This document shows, one piece after another, positions 55,450-64,000 of a stretch of DNA of 64,000 bases (the stretch's first letter is position 1; the number at the start of each line of letters is the position of its first letter). Position numbers and translations under genes: made by a program. This DNA is from Fragilaria radians (Eukaryota; Bacillariophyta; Fragilariophyceae; Fragilariales; Fragilariaceae), in contig CAAAJI010000004.1 in NCBI GenBank assembly GCA_900642245.1, positions 379,266 to 443,265 of the forward strand, read 5' to 3'. Below the pieces are notes generated by a model. The model saw only the letters and a list, made by a program, of their open reading frames with translations, had not been told where the DNA came from and ran no database searches.

Positions 55450-57303
55450 ATGCTCTCTCGATTTCAACTTTCAATCAAACACATTGTTCATGGTCAACAT
55501 TCCTATAGAATTTTTTCTTCCTATCTATCCAGTGGATTAAAAGGCATTCTTACATCAGAGGAAGAAACGTTGTTGAATGATCAAAGCAATCTCACCTCGA
55601 CGGTTCGAGCTTTAGCAGAGCGCATTGGTATTCACAAAAATGATTCAAATATTCTTGATGATTTTCTACCATTGGAAAATCATGGTTTTTCCATAGTCGT
55701 AGCTGGCGAATTCAATGCTGGAAAATCTTCAATTATCAACGCCTTGCTTGGTCAAAAGTTGCTTGAGACTGGAGCATTACCCACAACCGAATCAATTACT
55801 ATATTGACTCATTCCAAATCCCAATCTACGACGGAAACTCATCTTCAAGGTGGTATTGTTTGGCATCAAGTCTCATCCATTCCAGAAGGAATAATTCTAG
55901 TCGACACGCCAGGAACAAATGCAGTTATCGAGGATCATACTTTACGTACAACCAAATTACTTCCTATTGCTGATTTGATTCTATTTTGTACTTCAGCAGA
56001 TCGACCCTTTCCAGAAAGCGAAAGGCAACTTTTACAATCGATTCAAGCTTATCGGAAAAACATAATTGTTATCATAAATAAGATGGATGTCTTAGATTCG
56101 TCAGGAGGTAATCATGGTCAACTAGAAAAAGATCGTGTGGTACAATTTGTGTCAGAGCATGCCAGTATTATGCTGGGAGGGAGACCTGTGGTGATTTCGA
56201 TTTCTGCCAAAGATGCTCTTGCTTCTAAGCTTGTGGGAGCCAATGAGGTACTTTGGAATCGGAGTAACTTCCAAGAATTCGAACATTTCTTAAAAGAATC
56301 ATTGACTTCGGAGAGTAAATTAAAGGCAAAGCTATTGAATCCTGTTGGAGTCGGAGAAGGTATATTACAAGAAGGGCTAGAACGTTTGCGACAAGAAGAG
56401 ATCGCGTTGCAGGCAGATATTGCAACTCTCGATCTCTTGAATGCACAATTCGAATCATGGTCAAAAGAAATGGCCACAGATGCAAAATTATCATGCCAAG
56501 AATTGAAACAACTCTTTCAAACCGAAGGGCATCGTGTTAAAAATATTTTGGAACGAGCGGGAACCATATCTGTCCTTAATTGGTGCTTGCTGCATGCTGC
56601 AAAATGGGATGCAGAGTGGAAGCGTTCAATAGTTCAAGACCTTGATATTGAACTCACCGACAGAATTCAGCACACGTCCACCACCATTTCTAACCGAGCT
56701 CAATCCCAGGGACAAGCAGTCATTGACTATCTTGGAAAACGTCCTTCGCAGAGAAATAATGATATAGTAGGTCATGTTGTCGCTGCCTCCCAATTCGAGG
56801 ATATCCGCACTACTTTACAAGAACAAATGCAAGCAAATGTGAAAGCTATTCTCTCACATTTCAATAAGGATGCATCACAAGAGGCAATATTTAAATCTCT
56901 ACGATTCAGTGCTAGTATGGTGTTGTTGTTACAATCATCGGCACTTCTCAGTGTTACACTTGCGTACTTGGATATAGTGAGTTCTTTTTCCGGCGGTGTG
57001 TATGGGGTCTCGTCAGCATGCCTCAGTTCTCTCCTAGCCTTTCGGTCAACCTCAAATGCCTCATATCAGTACTCAAAGGAATGGGATCGACTCGGATTAG
57101 AGGCTCATGACTCATTCTTACACTTAACAACAAAAGAACTCGAACGAGTCAAAAGTAGGATTCTTGGTGGCGTAAAGCCCTACTCTCGATACGTTGAGAC
57201 TGAGAGAGACCGGATCTCAACTCTTGTGAAAGAATGTGAGGACACCATTTCTTTTGCACGTAGTATCCGCAATCGAATCAACAAGTTAAGACGCTACGAA
57301 TAA
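55450..57303 (+). CDS. Dynamin-like GTPase, probably mitochondrial (FZL/bacterial DLP type)
   Basis: 617 residues, one exon. Residues 1-30 (MLSRFQLSIKHIVHGQHSYR...) lack acidic residues and are rich in Ser, Arg and His, like a mitochondrial presequence. The GTPase domain has G1 GEFNAGKSS (about 85-93), a G2 Thr in LPTTESIT, G3 VDTPGT and G4 NKMD. A long helical region follows. A hydrophobic hairpin at about residues 490-540 (MVLLLQSSALLSVTLAYLDI and the following segment) probably anchors or inserts in the membrane, as in fuzzy-onions-like (FZL) and bacterial dynamin-like proteins. The final 80 residues are a charged helix. Such proteins remodel or fuse organelle membranes. Plastid FZL-like location is the main alternative. 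Family assignment is firm, organelle less so. Confidence 0.88.
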   Translation: MLSRFQLSIKHIVHGQHSYRIFSSYLSSGLKGILTSEEETLLNDQSNLTSTVRALAERIGIHKNDSNILDDFLPLENHGFSIVVAGEFNAGKSSIINALLGQKLLETGALPTTESITILTHSKSQSTTETHLQGGIVWHQVSSIPEGIILVDTPGTNAVIEDHTLRTTKLLPIADLILFCTSADRPFPESERQLLQSIQAYRKNIIVIINKMDVLDSSGGNHGQLEKDRVVQFVSEHASIMLGGRPVVISISAKDALASKLVGANEVLWNRSNFQEFEHFLKESLTSESKLKAKLLNPVGVGEGILQEGLERLRQEEIALQADIATLDLLNAQFESWSKEMATDAKLSCQELKQLFQTEGHRVKNILERAGTISVLNWCLLHAAKWDAEWKRSIVQDLDIELTDRIQHTSTTISNRAQSQGQAVIDYLGKRPSQRNNDIVGHVVAASQFEDIRTTLQEQMQANVKAILSHFNKDASQEAIFKSLRFSASMVLLLQSSALLSVTLAYLDIVSSFSGGVYGVSSACLSSLLAFRSTSNASYQYSKEWDRLGLEAHDSFLHLTTKELERVKSRILGGVKPYSRYVETERDRISTLVKECEDTISFARSIRNRINKLRRYE

Positions 57304-58531
57304 ATCTGTATCTTTCAGATTGTCTCTCGTCAATGGTTCCAGACATGAAATGTCTGACTGACTTTGTATACATAACTCGGATGCACCAGTACTCGGTTGA
57401 GAAGAGTCAACAAAAAGTTTCTCGATAAATATGATTCTCCTCTAGATTATTTGAGAGAGAATTCTGTTTTGTGCCGAGATTAGTGCTTAACCTTCTATTT
57501 CAACTTGATTCAACTTTTCAAGGAATTTTTGGATATACATTTTTCACGATTAAAGAAACACAAGTTGTAGTAACATTCCAAATGAAAAAAATCAATAGGT
57601 AACTTTTACTTTACATATCTAACCTTTGCCACTGGTGACTTTTTTTTGTCAAATTAAGCATTACATTCAACAAATAGAAGTGTAATTCTGTACACTATCT
57701 GTATTCGTTACAATTATTGGTATTAACAGACTCGAATATCTGAGACAATTACTTGGAACTGTAAAGTTAGTAGCCAGATTACAGTTGGTTGATTGAAAAT
57801 GGCAAACTACTTGCCAAATTTGACATGTATTGTTGATTCGTCACAGAATATTTTTTGGATAATATGACTATCTAGAAGAATTTCCAATATGTTCCCAAAT
57901 GTAAGGAGGACCTTGATTCATCAAGTAACTCAGAATTCAAGATATCAGTGAGCTCGATTCCCTGTTAGGCGCCACGATACAGGAGCCTCAGCAAGAAAGA
58001 AAATATTCCGAAATAGAGGGGAAGGAGTTGATTCCTTGATTCTAAACATCCATTAACTTATATTCTACTGGAATACTGTAGTACATCTCGGTACTGTTTA
58101 ATCAACAAGAAAGTCTGCTCCTTAAAACCTCAGAAAAGGCACCAGGATGGGGATGAAATCTTTATTAGTTCTTGAATCTGCGTCTATTATTTCCAGTGAA
58201 GACATTGATTCACACTTAACTTATGGACACGTACTGTATTTGCATCAGTGAAAGCAAAGTTTCATCGGTACAATTATTCTGCTCATTAAGATTTGAGAAT
58301 ATATTTTTTCAAGTCCTAAGTGTTTGGTATTACACAAATCTTACTTTATGCACACACTTTTGATTTCTCACTGAAGCGTTTATGAAAGCCAATTTTTTTG
58401 CATCAACGTTTGAAAAAACTTGTTTTGAGCACCAATGCAAAATAATGTTAACTCTAAACGGCCTTCCGCCCCCCCCCCCCCCCCTCTCTCACCTCAAATC
58501 TCACGTATTCGCACAAAATTAAAGAAAGATA
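57304..58531. other. Gene-free region
   Basis: 1.2 kb between the GTPase gene and Gemin2. It is AT-rich and ends in a 16-base C run followed by a CT-rich tract just before the Gemin2 start, probably part of that promoter. Confidence 0.5.
58469..58484 (+). repeat. Poly-C run, 16 bases
   Basis: Sixteen C in a row followed by TCTCTC, 48 bp upstream of the Gemin2 start codon. Length is prone to sequencing error. Confidence 0.8.
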
Positions 58532-59461
58532 ATGAATCAGCCATGTCTTCCGGTTCCTCGTCGTCGCAAAAGAAATGCCGAGGAGGAGCAAAATGAAATT
58601 TCTTTTGAAAATATACATCTTATGGATGCCATGGAATATATTTCGGCAGTTATGCAAGAAGCTAGTACGATGCCAGAGTTCTTGATAGCACCTGCTGCCA
58701 ACGAACCAATGGCTACATCTTCTTCTTCTTCTTCTCCTCCTGTTCTCCATCGCGATCATGTACCAATTGAAGGTTCTGCAGCTTCCTTAATGTATTTAAC
58801 ATCCGGTAGAACTGCCATAATAAGTCCTCCAACTGAGAGACATATTCCGATTCAATGTCGTCGTTGGGTTGATTTCACCTTGGACGAATTTTCAAAACTA
58901 CGAATGTATTTGGACACTTGTTTTCATGAAGGAGTCGGAGGAAAGCTAACAGATCGAATGCAACTTCCGGCCATGAAAGATCGTGCTGGATGGCATGTTT
59001 TCTGTTTGGGACAAGATGAAGCAAGCGGTAACGAAGGATCCTATTTTGACGATGATGTGGAGGAGGATGACAAGTCATTGCAAGATGAAAATGACGAAAC
59101 GTCTTGGAACAGCCTTGTACCTCCGACAGGACATGAGCCGACTGCTGATCTCCTGTTGCAATTCGATCAAGTCCTGATACGGAGAGTGCTGTCCCATTTA
59201 TCTTACTATGTTCAACAAGGATGGCCTCTTTCAATGAAGAGATCAGCATGGCTCTATGCCTTGTGTGCTCGCCTAGAGAGACCGATTCATCGGGATGACG
59301 CTGCAACATTCTTTTCGCTTTTGAAGCATATCACATATCTCCGAAGCAAGGTTACTAGTTTTGAAGATGGAACAGAATTAGCTCGCTATAATCTCATGAT
59401 TTGTGTCATTGGAATTTACTTTGAGCAAGGGGGTGGATTTCACAACCTTTTTACTTGTTAA
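58532..59461 (+). CDS. GEMIN2: Gemin2/SIP1 homologue, SMN-complex subunit
   Basis: 309 residues, one exon. The N-terminus has the CLPVP motif and a helix before a Ser-rich loop (ATSSSSSSPP). The middle block WVDFTLDEFSKLRMYLD and GWHVFCLG follow. The C-terminal helical domain is diagnostic: VLIRRVLSHLSYYVQQGWPL, RSAWLYALCARLERPIHRDD, LKHITYLRSKV, and LARYNLMICVIGIYFEQGGG, matching Gemin2's WLYALLACLEKPL and NLLICIVSRYFGQ blocks. Gemin2 holds the Sm protein pentamer for assembly on snRNAs in the cytoplasm. An acidic insert (DDDVEEDDKSLQDENDE) is lineage-specific. It is convergent with MCM8 (120 bp). Confidence 0.88.
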   Translation: MNQPCLPVPRRRKRNAEEEQNEISFENIHLMDAMEYISAVMQEASTMPEFLIAPAANEPMATSSSSSSPPVLHRDHVPIEGSAASLMYLTSGRTAIISPPTERHIPIQCRRWVDFTLDEFSKLRMYLDTCFHEGVGGKLTDRMQLPAMKDRAGWHVFCLGQDEASGNEGSYFDDDVEEDDKSLQDENDETSWNSLVPPTGHEPTADLLLQFDQVLIRRVLSHLSYYVQQGWPLSMKRSAWLYALCARLERPIHRDDAATFFSLLKHITYLRSKVTSFEDGTELARYNLMICVIGIYFEQGGGFHNLFTC

Positions 59462-59581
59462 GCCACCATGAAACATAAACTTCAGGTGCTGCAAGTTTTC
59501 GCTTTGAAAAGTACATCGACTGCCAAATCCTGTTGTTCGGAGAAAGTGCTTATTCTCAGTAAGATATGAAAAAGTACACTC

Positions 59582-62122
59582 CTACAAAGACATAACTTTA
59601 TAACTGCTACTTCCTGTTTTCATCAATATACCTTCGTTTCTCAAATTATCCAACATATTTGAAAAGTCATGTAATGGACAATTAAGTTTTCCAGCTATTC
59701 GACGAAGATCCTCTATTGAACAATCTGCACCACAACCAATTAGCCTATACAACTCATTTACGAATGCCTTTTTTAGCTTTCGATTGCTTACTCCTCCTGC
59801 ACCACCTCGGGACCTATCGATCGTTCCAAACTCATCCATGTGAATTTCATCTACTGATCTTGACATCAGCTCAATGACATCGAGTGCATCCTCACGTAGG
59901 ACATAGTCACGGAGACAAGCCTTGGCACGAGCTTGAGAAAGTCGAATCAAGGCCTCTAATTGTCTGGTGGTAATGGGAACTGTATCCTTTCGGTTCCTAC
60001 CATCTTCCGGGTAACGAAGGCTCATAAAGTAATCCTTCAAAATCTCTCCCGCGTCCTTCGTCAGAACTGGCTTACAATACTCGCGTGCATAAGATATGTA
60101 ATCTCGAACTAAATCGGCAGGGAGGGGATGCTTTTGAAACTTTGAAACCCATTCAAGGCGATCTTTCATAGGCATACGACTTTCTGAATGGTTATGACTT
60201 GTTGGTATACTTTGGTCGGTCTTGTCATCAAGTCCCTGTTGTGAAATCGCCCCCCGGTGATGATTCATTATGTTACTAGCCACCAATCGATCCTGTGCTT
60301 TATCAGCTCGATCTCTCAATATAAATACTAAATCGAATCGTGATAGAATTGGGGTAGCCATATTTAAATTTTCGGCCACTGTCTTGCCCAAGTTATAACT
60401 TCCGTGCTTTGGGTTCGCTGCAGCAATTATGCTGCATCTAGCGGGCAAGGATGCAACGACTCCTGCCTTTGCAATGGAAATTTGCTGCTGTTCCATGGCT
60501 TCCAGTAGCCCATCTTGATGAGATTTTGCCATTTTATCAAATTCGTCGATACAACAAATGCCTTGATCTGCAAGCACCAAGGCTCCTGCCTCAATACCAG
60601 CCTCTCCACCTGCCTCCTTTGTCATGCTTACAGTCAAACCAGTTGTGGATGCTGTATTTCCACCTACATATACACTTCGAGCGGCAACTTGAGTGGCGGC
60701 TAATAACATTTGACTTTTCCCCATGCCCGGATCACCACAGATTAGAAGATGTGAATTGGATCGGATGGCATTTCCGTTTCCTGATACTGCTGGTGGTGTG
60801 CCTCCCAAAAGACTCAATATTATTCCGGCTTTAACCATTTCGTGACCAATTATTGAAGGACAAAGCGATCGAACTAGTAGATCAAAAGGAAACGACATTC
60901 GTTCTGTCATACCAAAATACCTATGATCTGCGTGACAAAGTTGTGTGATGCGTTGAAGTTGATGTTGGGAATATACAACAGCACTACCTTCTTGCTGTTG
61001 CTTTGAGGTATCTCTCCTTTCGGAAAGAGTGGTAATGGAATGACCCTCAAGGTATAGTTTGTAGGTCGATGTCTCCTGTGCTCGTTTCCCAGCTCGACCA
61101 GCAGCTAGAGCGGAGTTGACAGCTTGAACAATGCACGCAAGCATTAAAGTATCCCCTGGCCGACATGAATCAACAAGGTCATGAGTCACTTCAATATCCA
61201 ATTGACGCGGCGTGCGACCAGCCTGTGCTGTTGATTCTTCTTGGGATTCTTGAAGTCGCAATTCCTGAAAGTTGATGTAACGAGCAGATGGTCTATTCAA
61301 TATGAAAGTCTTTGATCGGCAATGACCTGTGCTACACTTCGTAGGAGTTGAGTATTGTCCATTATCAAACGCGTGCGTAATAGTGCCACCACATTTGGGA
61401 CATGTAAAGTCGGCTGTCATGATTCTAAGTCGCTTTGGTCGTGCTTTGACAACATTGCCTTTGACAGTTAGAAATTTGTAGACCATGCCCGTTTTGATAT
61501 CCATCATGCGCACCTGGGGTAGCACATGAAGAAATCTAACAACCCACTGACATGTATCCAGGAAACGATCAACCGTGAGCGATAACTCTCGTGCTTTTGT
61601 GGCAATCGCAAGTCCTATTGCTGACGCTATGGTTGTCAGCGCTTCTTTGGGGCGATGGTATAGGAAAGCACCATATGAATGCCTCTTCACGAATTCATCT
61701 GTAGGTACCTCACCTTTTAATTCGAAGTGGTGCATTTCCGAAAGAAAATCTTCATGATGCAATGATATTACATTTCTTCCCTCCAAGAGACATAATTGAT
61801 GACCATCCATCAGTATTTGCTTTAAGAAGCTCGAAAGACAACTTTCATTAACGGGCTTTACGAATATATTTCCTTGAAGTTGCTCCTCTCTAGTATTTTC
61901 GCTTTGATTCGACGATTCCCTGTGCTTTGACATGTTATACTTGATTGTTTCTGAAAAGAAAGCAAACAATCGGCAGATGAACCGAAGTGCATGATCATCA
62001 ATCTTTTCATTTAAAGGGATACTCAGCTTGATTTCCAAAAGAGGTCGATTCTGTGTCGCCCATATGCGAAGAAGATCCTGCATCTGAGCATGAGTCAAGT
62101 CTGGCGCAAGAGGGAGCGACAT
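59582..62122 (-). CDS. MCM8: MCM8 DNA helicase
   Basis: 846 residues, one exon; human MCM8 is 840. The N-terminal domain has the zinc motif CPKCGG...KCSTGHC (about 239-268). The AAA+ core has Walker A GDPGMGKSQ (about 461-469), Walker B CCIDEFDKM (about 522-530) and the arginine-finger motif LSRFDLVF (about 592). VYVGGNTASTTGLTVSMTK and EQQQISIAKAGVVASLPAR match MCM8 rather than MCM2-7 or MCM9. The C-terminus carries a winged-helix (VSNRKLKKAFVNEL, ILMKTGSSSYKVMSL) also seen in MCM8. MCM8 with MCM9 unwinds DNA during homologous recombination and meiosis and is not needed for bulk replication. It is convergent with Gemin2. A copia remnant begins 276 bp upstream of the start. Confidence 0.96.
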   Translation of the reverse strand: MSLPLAPDLTHAQMQDLLRIWATQNRPLLEIKLSIPLNEKIDDHALRFICRLFAFFSETIKYNMSKHRESSNQSENTREEQLQGNIFVKPVNESCLSSFLKQILMDGHQLCLLEGRNVISLHHEDFLSEMHHFELKGEVPTDEFVKRHSYGAFLYHRPKEALTTIASAIGLAIATKARELSLTVDRFLDTCQWVVRFLHVLPQVRMMDIKTGMVYKFLTVKGNVVKARPKRLRIMTADFTCPKCGGTITHAFDNGQYSTPTKCSTGHCRSKTFILNRPSARYINFQELRLQESQEESTAQAGRTPRQLDIEVTHDLVDSCRPGDTLMLACIVQAVNSALAAGRAGKRAQETSTYKLYLEGHSITTLSERRDTSKQQQEGSAVVYSQHQLQRITQLCHADHRYFGMTERMSFPFDLLVRSLCPSIIGHEMVKAGIILSLLGGTPPAVSGNGNAIRSNSHLLICGDPGMGKSQMLLAATQVAARSVYVGGNTASTTGLTVSMTKEAGGEAGIEAGALVLADQGICCIDEFDKMAKSHQDGLLEAMEQQQISIAKAGVVASLPARCSIIAAANPKHGSYNLGKTVAENLNMATPILSRFDLVFILRDRADKAQDRLVASNIMNHHRGAISQQGLDDKTDQSIPTSHNHSESRMPMKDRLEWVSKFQKHPLPADLVRDYISYAREYCKPVLTKDAGEILKDYFMSLRYPEDGRNRKDTVPITTRQLEALIRLSQARAKACLRDYVLREDALDVIELMSRSVDEIHMDEFGTIDRSRGGAGGVSNRKLKKAFVNELYRLIGCGADCSIEDLRRIAGKLNCPLHDFSNMLDNLRNEGILMKTGSSSYKVMSL

Positions 62123-62397
62123 GATAACAATGTCTGAAAATCACACTAAATTTTCCAGATCTTTAATCACACTTGCACAAGGGGAAAAATCAATTTTGAG
62201 ATTTTTAATATAAAAATGAGAAAAACGTCAAAATCTGTCTTTGAAGTGGCACCAAATAAAAGGATACGTAGTTCTACCGCAAAAAGTGTAAGTGTCACTA
62301 ATAAGTTGACCTTAGCTATTCAGCAATAGTAGTAGATCTCAATGTAATTTTGGATCTAAAGGACACCGTTGGTAATGATAAAATGTAGCCAATAAAA

Positions 62398-63130
62398 TTG
62401 TATAGATACACTTACTTTTGCCCTGATGACAAAATACTCACAACAACCTGGGCTGTGAAGAAGAGGGCTTTGGGAATCTTTCGAGCTAGAGTTAATGCAA
62501 GGTCTTGCATACAAATTGATGGGATTCATTATGATAGTTCTCACACTGCTGTCCCTGTAACTAATGACATGACAATTCGAATCATGTTTACTATAGCTAA
62601 GATGGCAAAGTGGAGTGCATATTTGATTGATGCTTGCGGAGCATATCTAAATGGTAGGTTAGTAAAGAAGTAAATGTATACCTTAAAATTCCCAAAGGAT
62701 TTGAAAAGCACTACAAGTATTGCAAGTATCGCAGGACAATTTATGGGCTCAAACAATCCACTCAAGCTTTCTTGAGTAAACTTTTAAAAGCAATGAAGCA
62801 ATGGGGTTTCAATAAAACAATGGAGCTCCATGCCGTTACTACAATACAGTGGAAGGGCAATTGACTGTTTGTCTGTTGTGGGTTGACAACTGTTTGTTTC
62901 TTGGAGACAAAGAGGATGTGGCTAGTGGAAAAAATCAGCTGAAAAAACTTTTGGACTGCAACAAATTAGGATATGTGAAAGAATATGTGGGATGCAAGAT
63001 TGAAATGAACCATGAAAAACAGGAAGTAACGTTTAGGCAACATTTATTGATCAAAAGTCTCAAGGATAAATTGAAGCAGGTGATAAGAGTGCTTTCTCTA
63101 TCTTCGAGAGTTGAAAGAGAAAAAACATAG
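62398..63130 (+). mobile_element. Ty1/copia retrotransposon fragment (reverse transcriptase)
   Basis: The + strand reads reverse-transcriptase blocks of diatom copia elements: TWAVKKRALGIFRARVNARS and GIHYDSSHTAVPVTNDMTIR (62440-62590), LIDACGAYLNGRLV near 62620, then after stops and frameshifts LLWVDNCLFLGDKEDV and LGYVKEYVGCKIEMN (62870-63010). Only this part of pol survives; no LTR, gag or integrase was found, and several stops make it inactive. Confidence 0.82.
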
Positions 63131-64000
63131 CCGTCGTTGGTCTGAAAGCACGCAGAGTGATTTATTGAAACAGTCCAATGAATTTTGTAGAGATTGAAAA
63201 GAAAGGGAGAATGTTAGAATTGAATGCGAGGGCAAAAATATAGTAGAAGGTGTGACATAAGTCTGATCGATGAGAACCTAAAGTACGAATAAATATCTAT
63301 GATAAAGTGTGATGTGAAGGAACTAACTGAGATCAGTCGATGCGTGCAAATTTGAATGAAAGTAGGAATATAAATAATATTTTCAATACAATTTTCATTA
63401 AAAATATAACGGGGAAAGACAGATTGTCTAGTTAATTTTTGATCTTTTTTACTTGGAAGACTATCTGCAGCAATAATGATGATGAATATATCAGGCTCAG
63501 AAACTTTAGAAGTTTAAAGTTTAGGGCATGAGTAATTTGACATCAAGAAAGATTTTCAATCAGTGCGAAAAGGCTTGCGGCAATGCTAGATATGAACTAT
63601 CCAAAAGCCAAGAAGATAACATTTGTCCTCGGAAAGATTTTAAATGTAGCTTTAGTAAGTCAAGCTTGAATTAATAGAAAAATTGAGAGCAGAAACACTA
63701 TAAGTAAAGAGCATGTTGCATTTCATTCTCAAACATTCCATAATGGAGTGACGACATGCCTTAAATATGATCACAATCACATTTTTGAATGCAGAGGATG
63801 CTTAAGAGTGTGAGAAAATTTCATAATGCATTGAGATGGTGATATTGTCAAATAAAAGATACAGCTTGAGATGATCTTTATCTTGAAGGAGGATGTATGG
63901 AAAGCACAATTGTCAATATCTGCGCACCTTGAACAGTAATTGGGATGATCCATTCTCAAGTTTTATTATCTTGAAAACAGACTAGTAATAGGGGGGGGGG
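63131..64000. other. Gene-free window end
   Basis: 0.87 kb of AT-rich DNA after the copia remnant. It ends in ten G (63991-64000), which may mark a contig edge or gap. Confidence 0.5.

Noticed and set aside
57940..57980. Possible tRNA T-arm-like GCTCGATTCCCTGTTAGGCG
   Set aside because: No matching acceptor stem or anticodon arm at the right spacing.
58875..59309. 144-codon frame antisense to Gemin2
   Set aside because: Overlaps conserved Gemin2 coding sequence and has no motif.
60451..60834. 127-codon frame antisense to MCM8
   Set aside because: It lies opposite the AAA+ core of MCM8; a shadow of a real gene.
1..64000. CRISPR arrays, prokaryotic operons, phage or defence systems
   Set aside because: The window is intron-bearing eukaryotic nuclear DNA and no regularly spaced short repeats or such gene sets were seen.

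Overview
The window looks like nuclear DNA of a photosynthetic stramenopile, most likely a diatom. The evidence is a typical fucoxanthin-chlorophyll a/c-binding protein, several preproteins with a signal peptide followed by a Phe-containing transit start, short GT-AG introns (about 70-230 bp), AT-rich intergenic DNA, and a copia reverse-transcriptase remnant of diatom type. All gene calls come from reading the translations; no database search was run.

Layout. 1-19.7 kb is gene-poor. It holds a YEATS/YAF9 chromatin reader (3.7-4.7 kb), a four-exon mitochondrial carrier (6.8-8.1 kb), a small one-helix membrane protein (9.7 kb), a probably plastid-targeted conserved protein whose C-terminus is on a second exon (10.2-11.2 kb), a decayed but fully bounded hAT transposon with an 8-bp target-site duplication (12.0-14.4 kb), a ZSWIM7/SWS1 homologue with a broken partial duplicate of its own 3' end (16.3-16.9 kb), and a short coiled-coil protein (17.1-17.5 kb).

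19.7-37.6 kb is gene-dense: a plastid-type K+/H+ antiporter, a PRP38B-like splicing factor, a GT61-like glycosyltransferase, an 1851-residue trithorax-type histone methyltransferase (MBD, Tudor, PWWP, PHD, bromo, extended PHD, FYR and SET domains), a CS+SAP domain protein with a secretory/plastid presequence, and an 883-residue PPR protein.

37.6-46 kb is sparse, with the light-harvesting gene (41.1 kb) and an alpha carbonic anhydrase (44.6 kb). 46-62 kb is dense again: NOL8-like nucleolar protein, RAD51B, a nitroreductase in divergent arrangement with RAD51B, IGHMBP2-like helicase, a mitochondrial dynamin-like GTPase, Gemin2 and MCM8. The last 1.6 kb holds a copia remnant.

Together the genes cover chromatin (YAF9, SET protein), homologous recombination (SWS1, RAD51B, MCM8), RNA maturation (PRP38B, Gemin2, NOL8, IGHMBP2, PPR) and plastid or carbon metabolism (Lhcf, KEA, carbonic anhydrase). 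I see no prokaryote-style operon or defence system. The more unusual items are the SWS1 3' duplication, the CS-SAP fusion, the domain range of the SET protein, and an in-frame-interrupted small gene at 17.8-18.1 kb.
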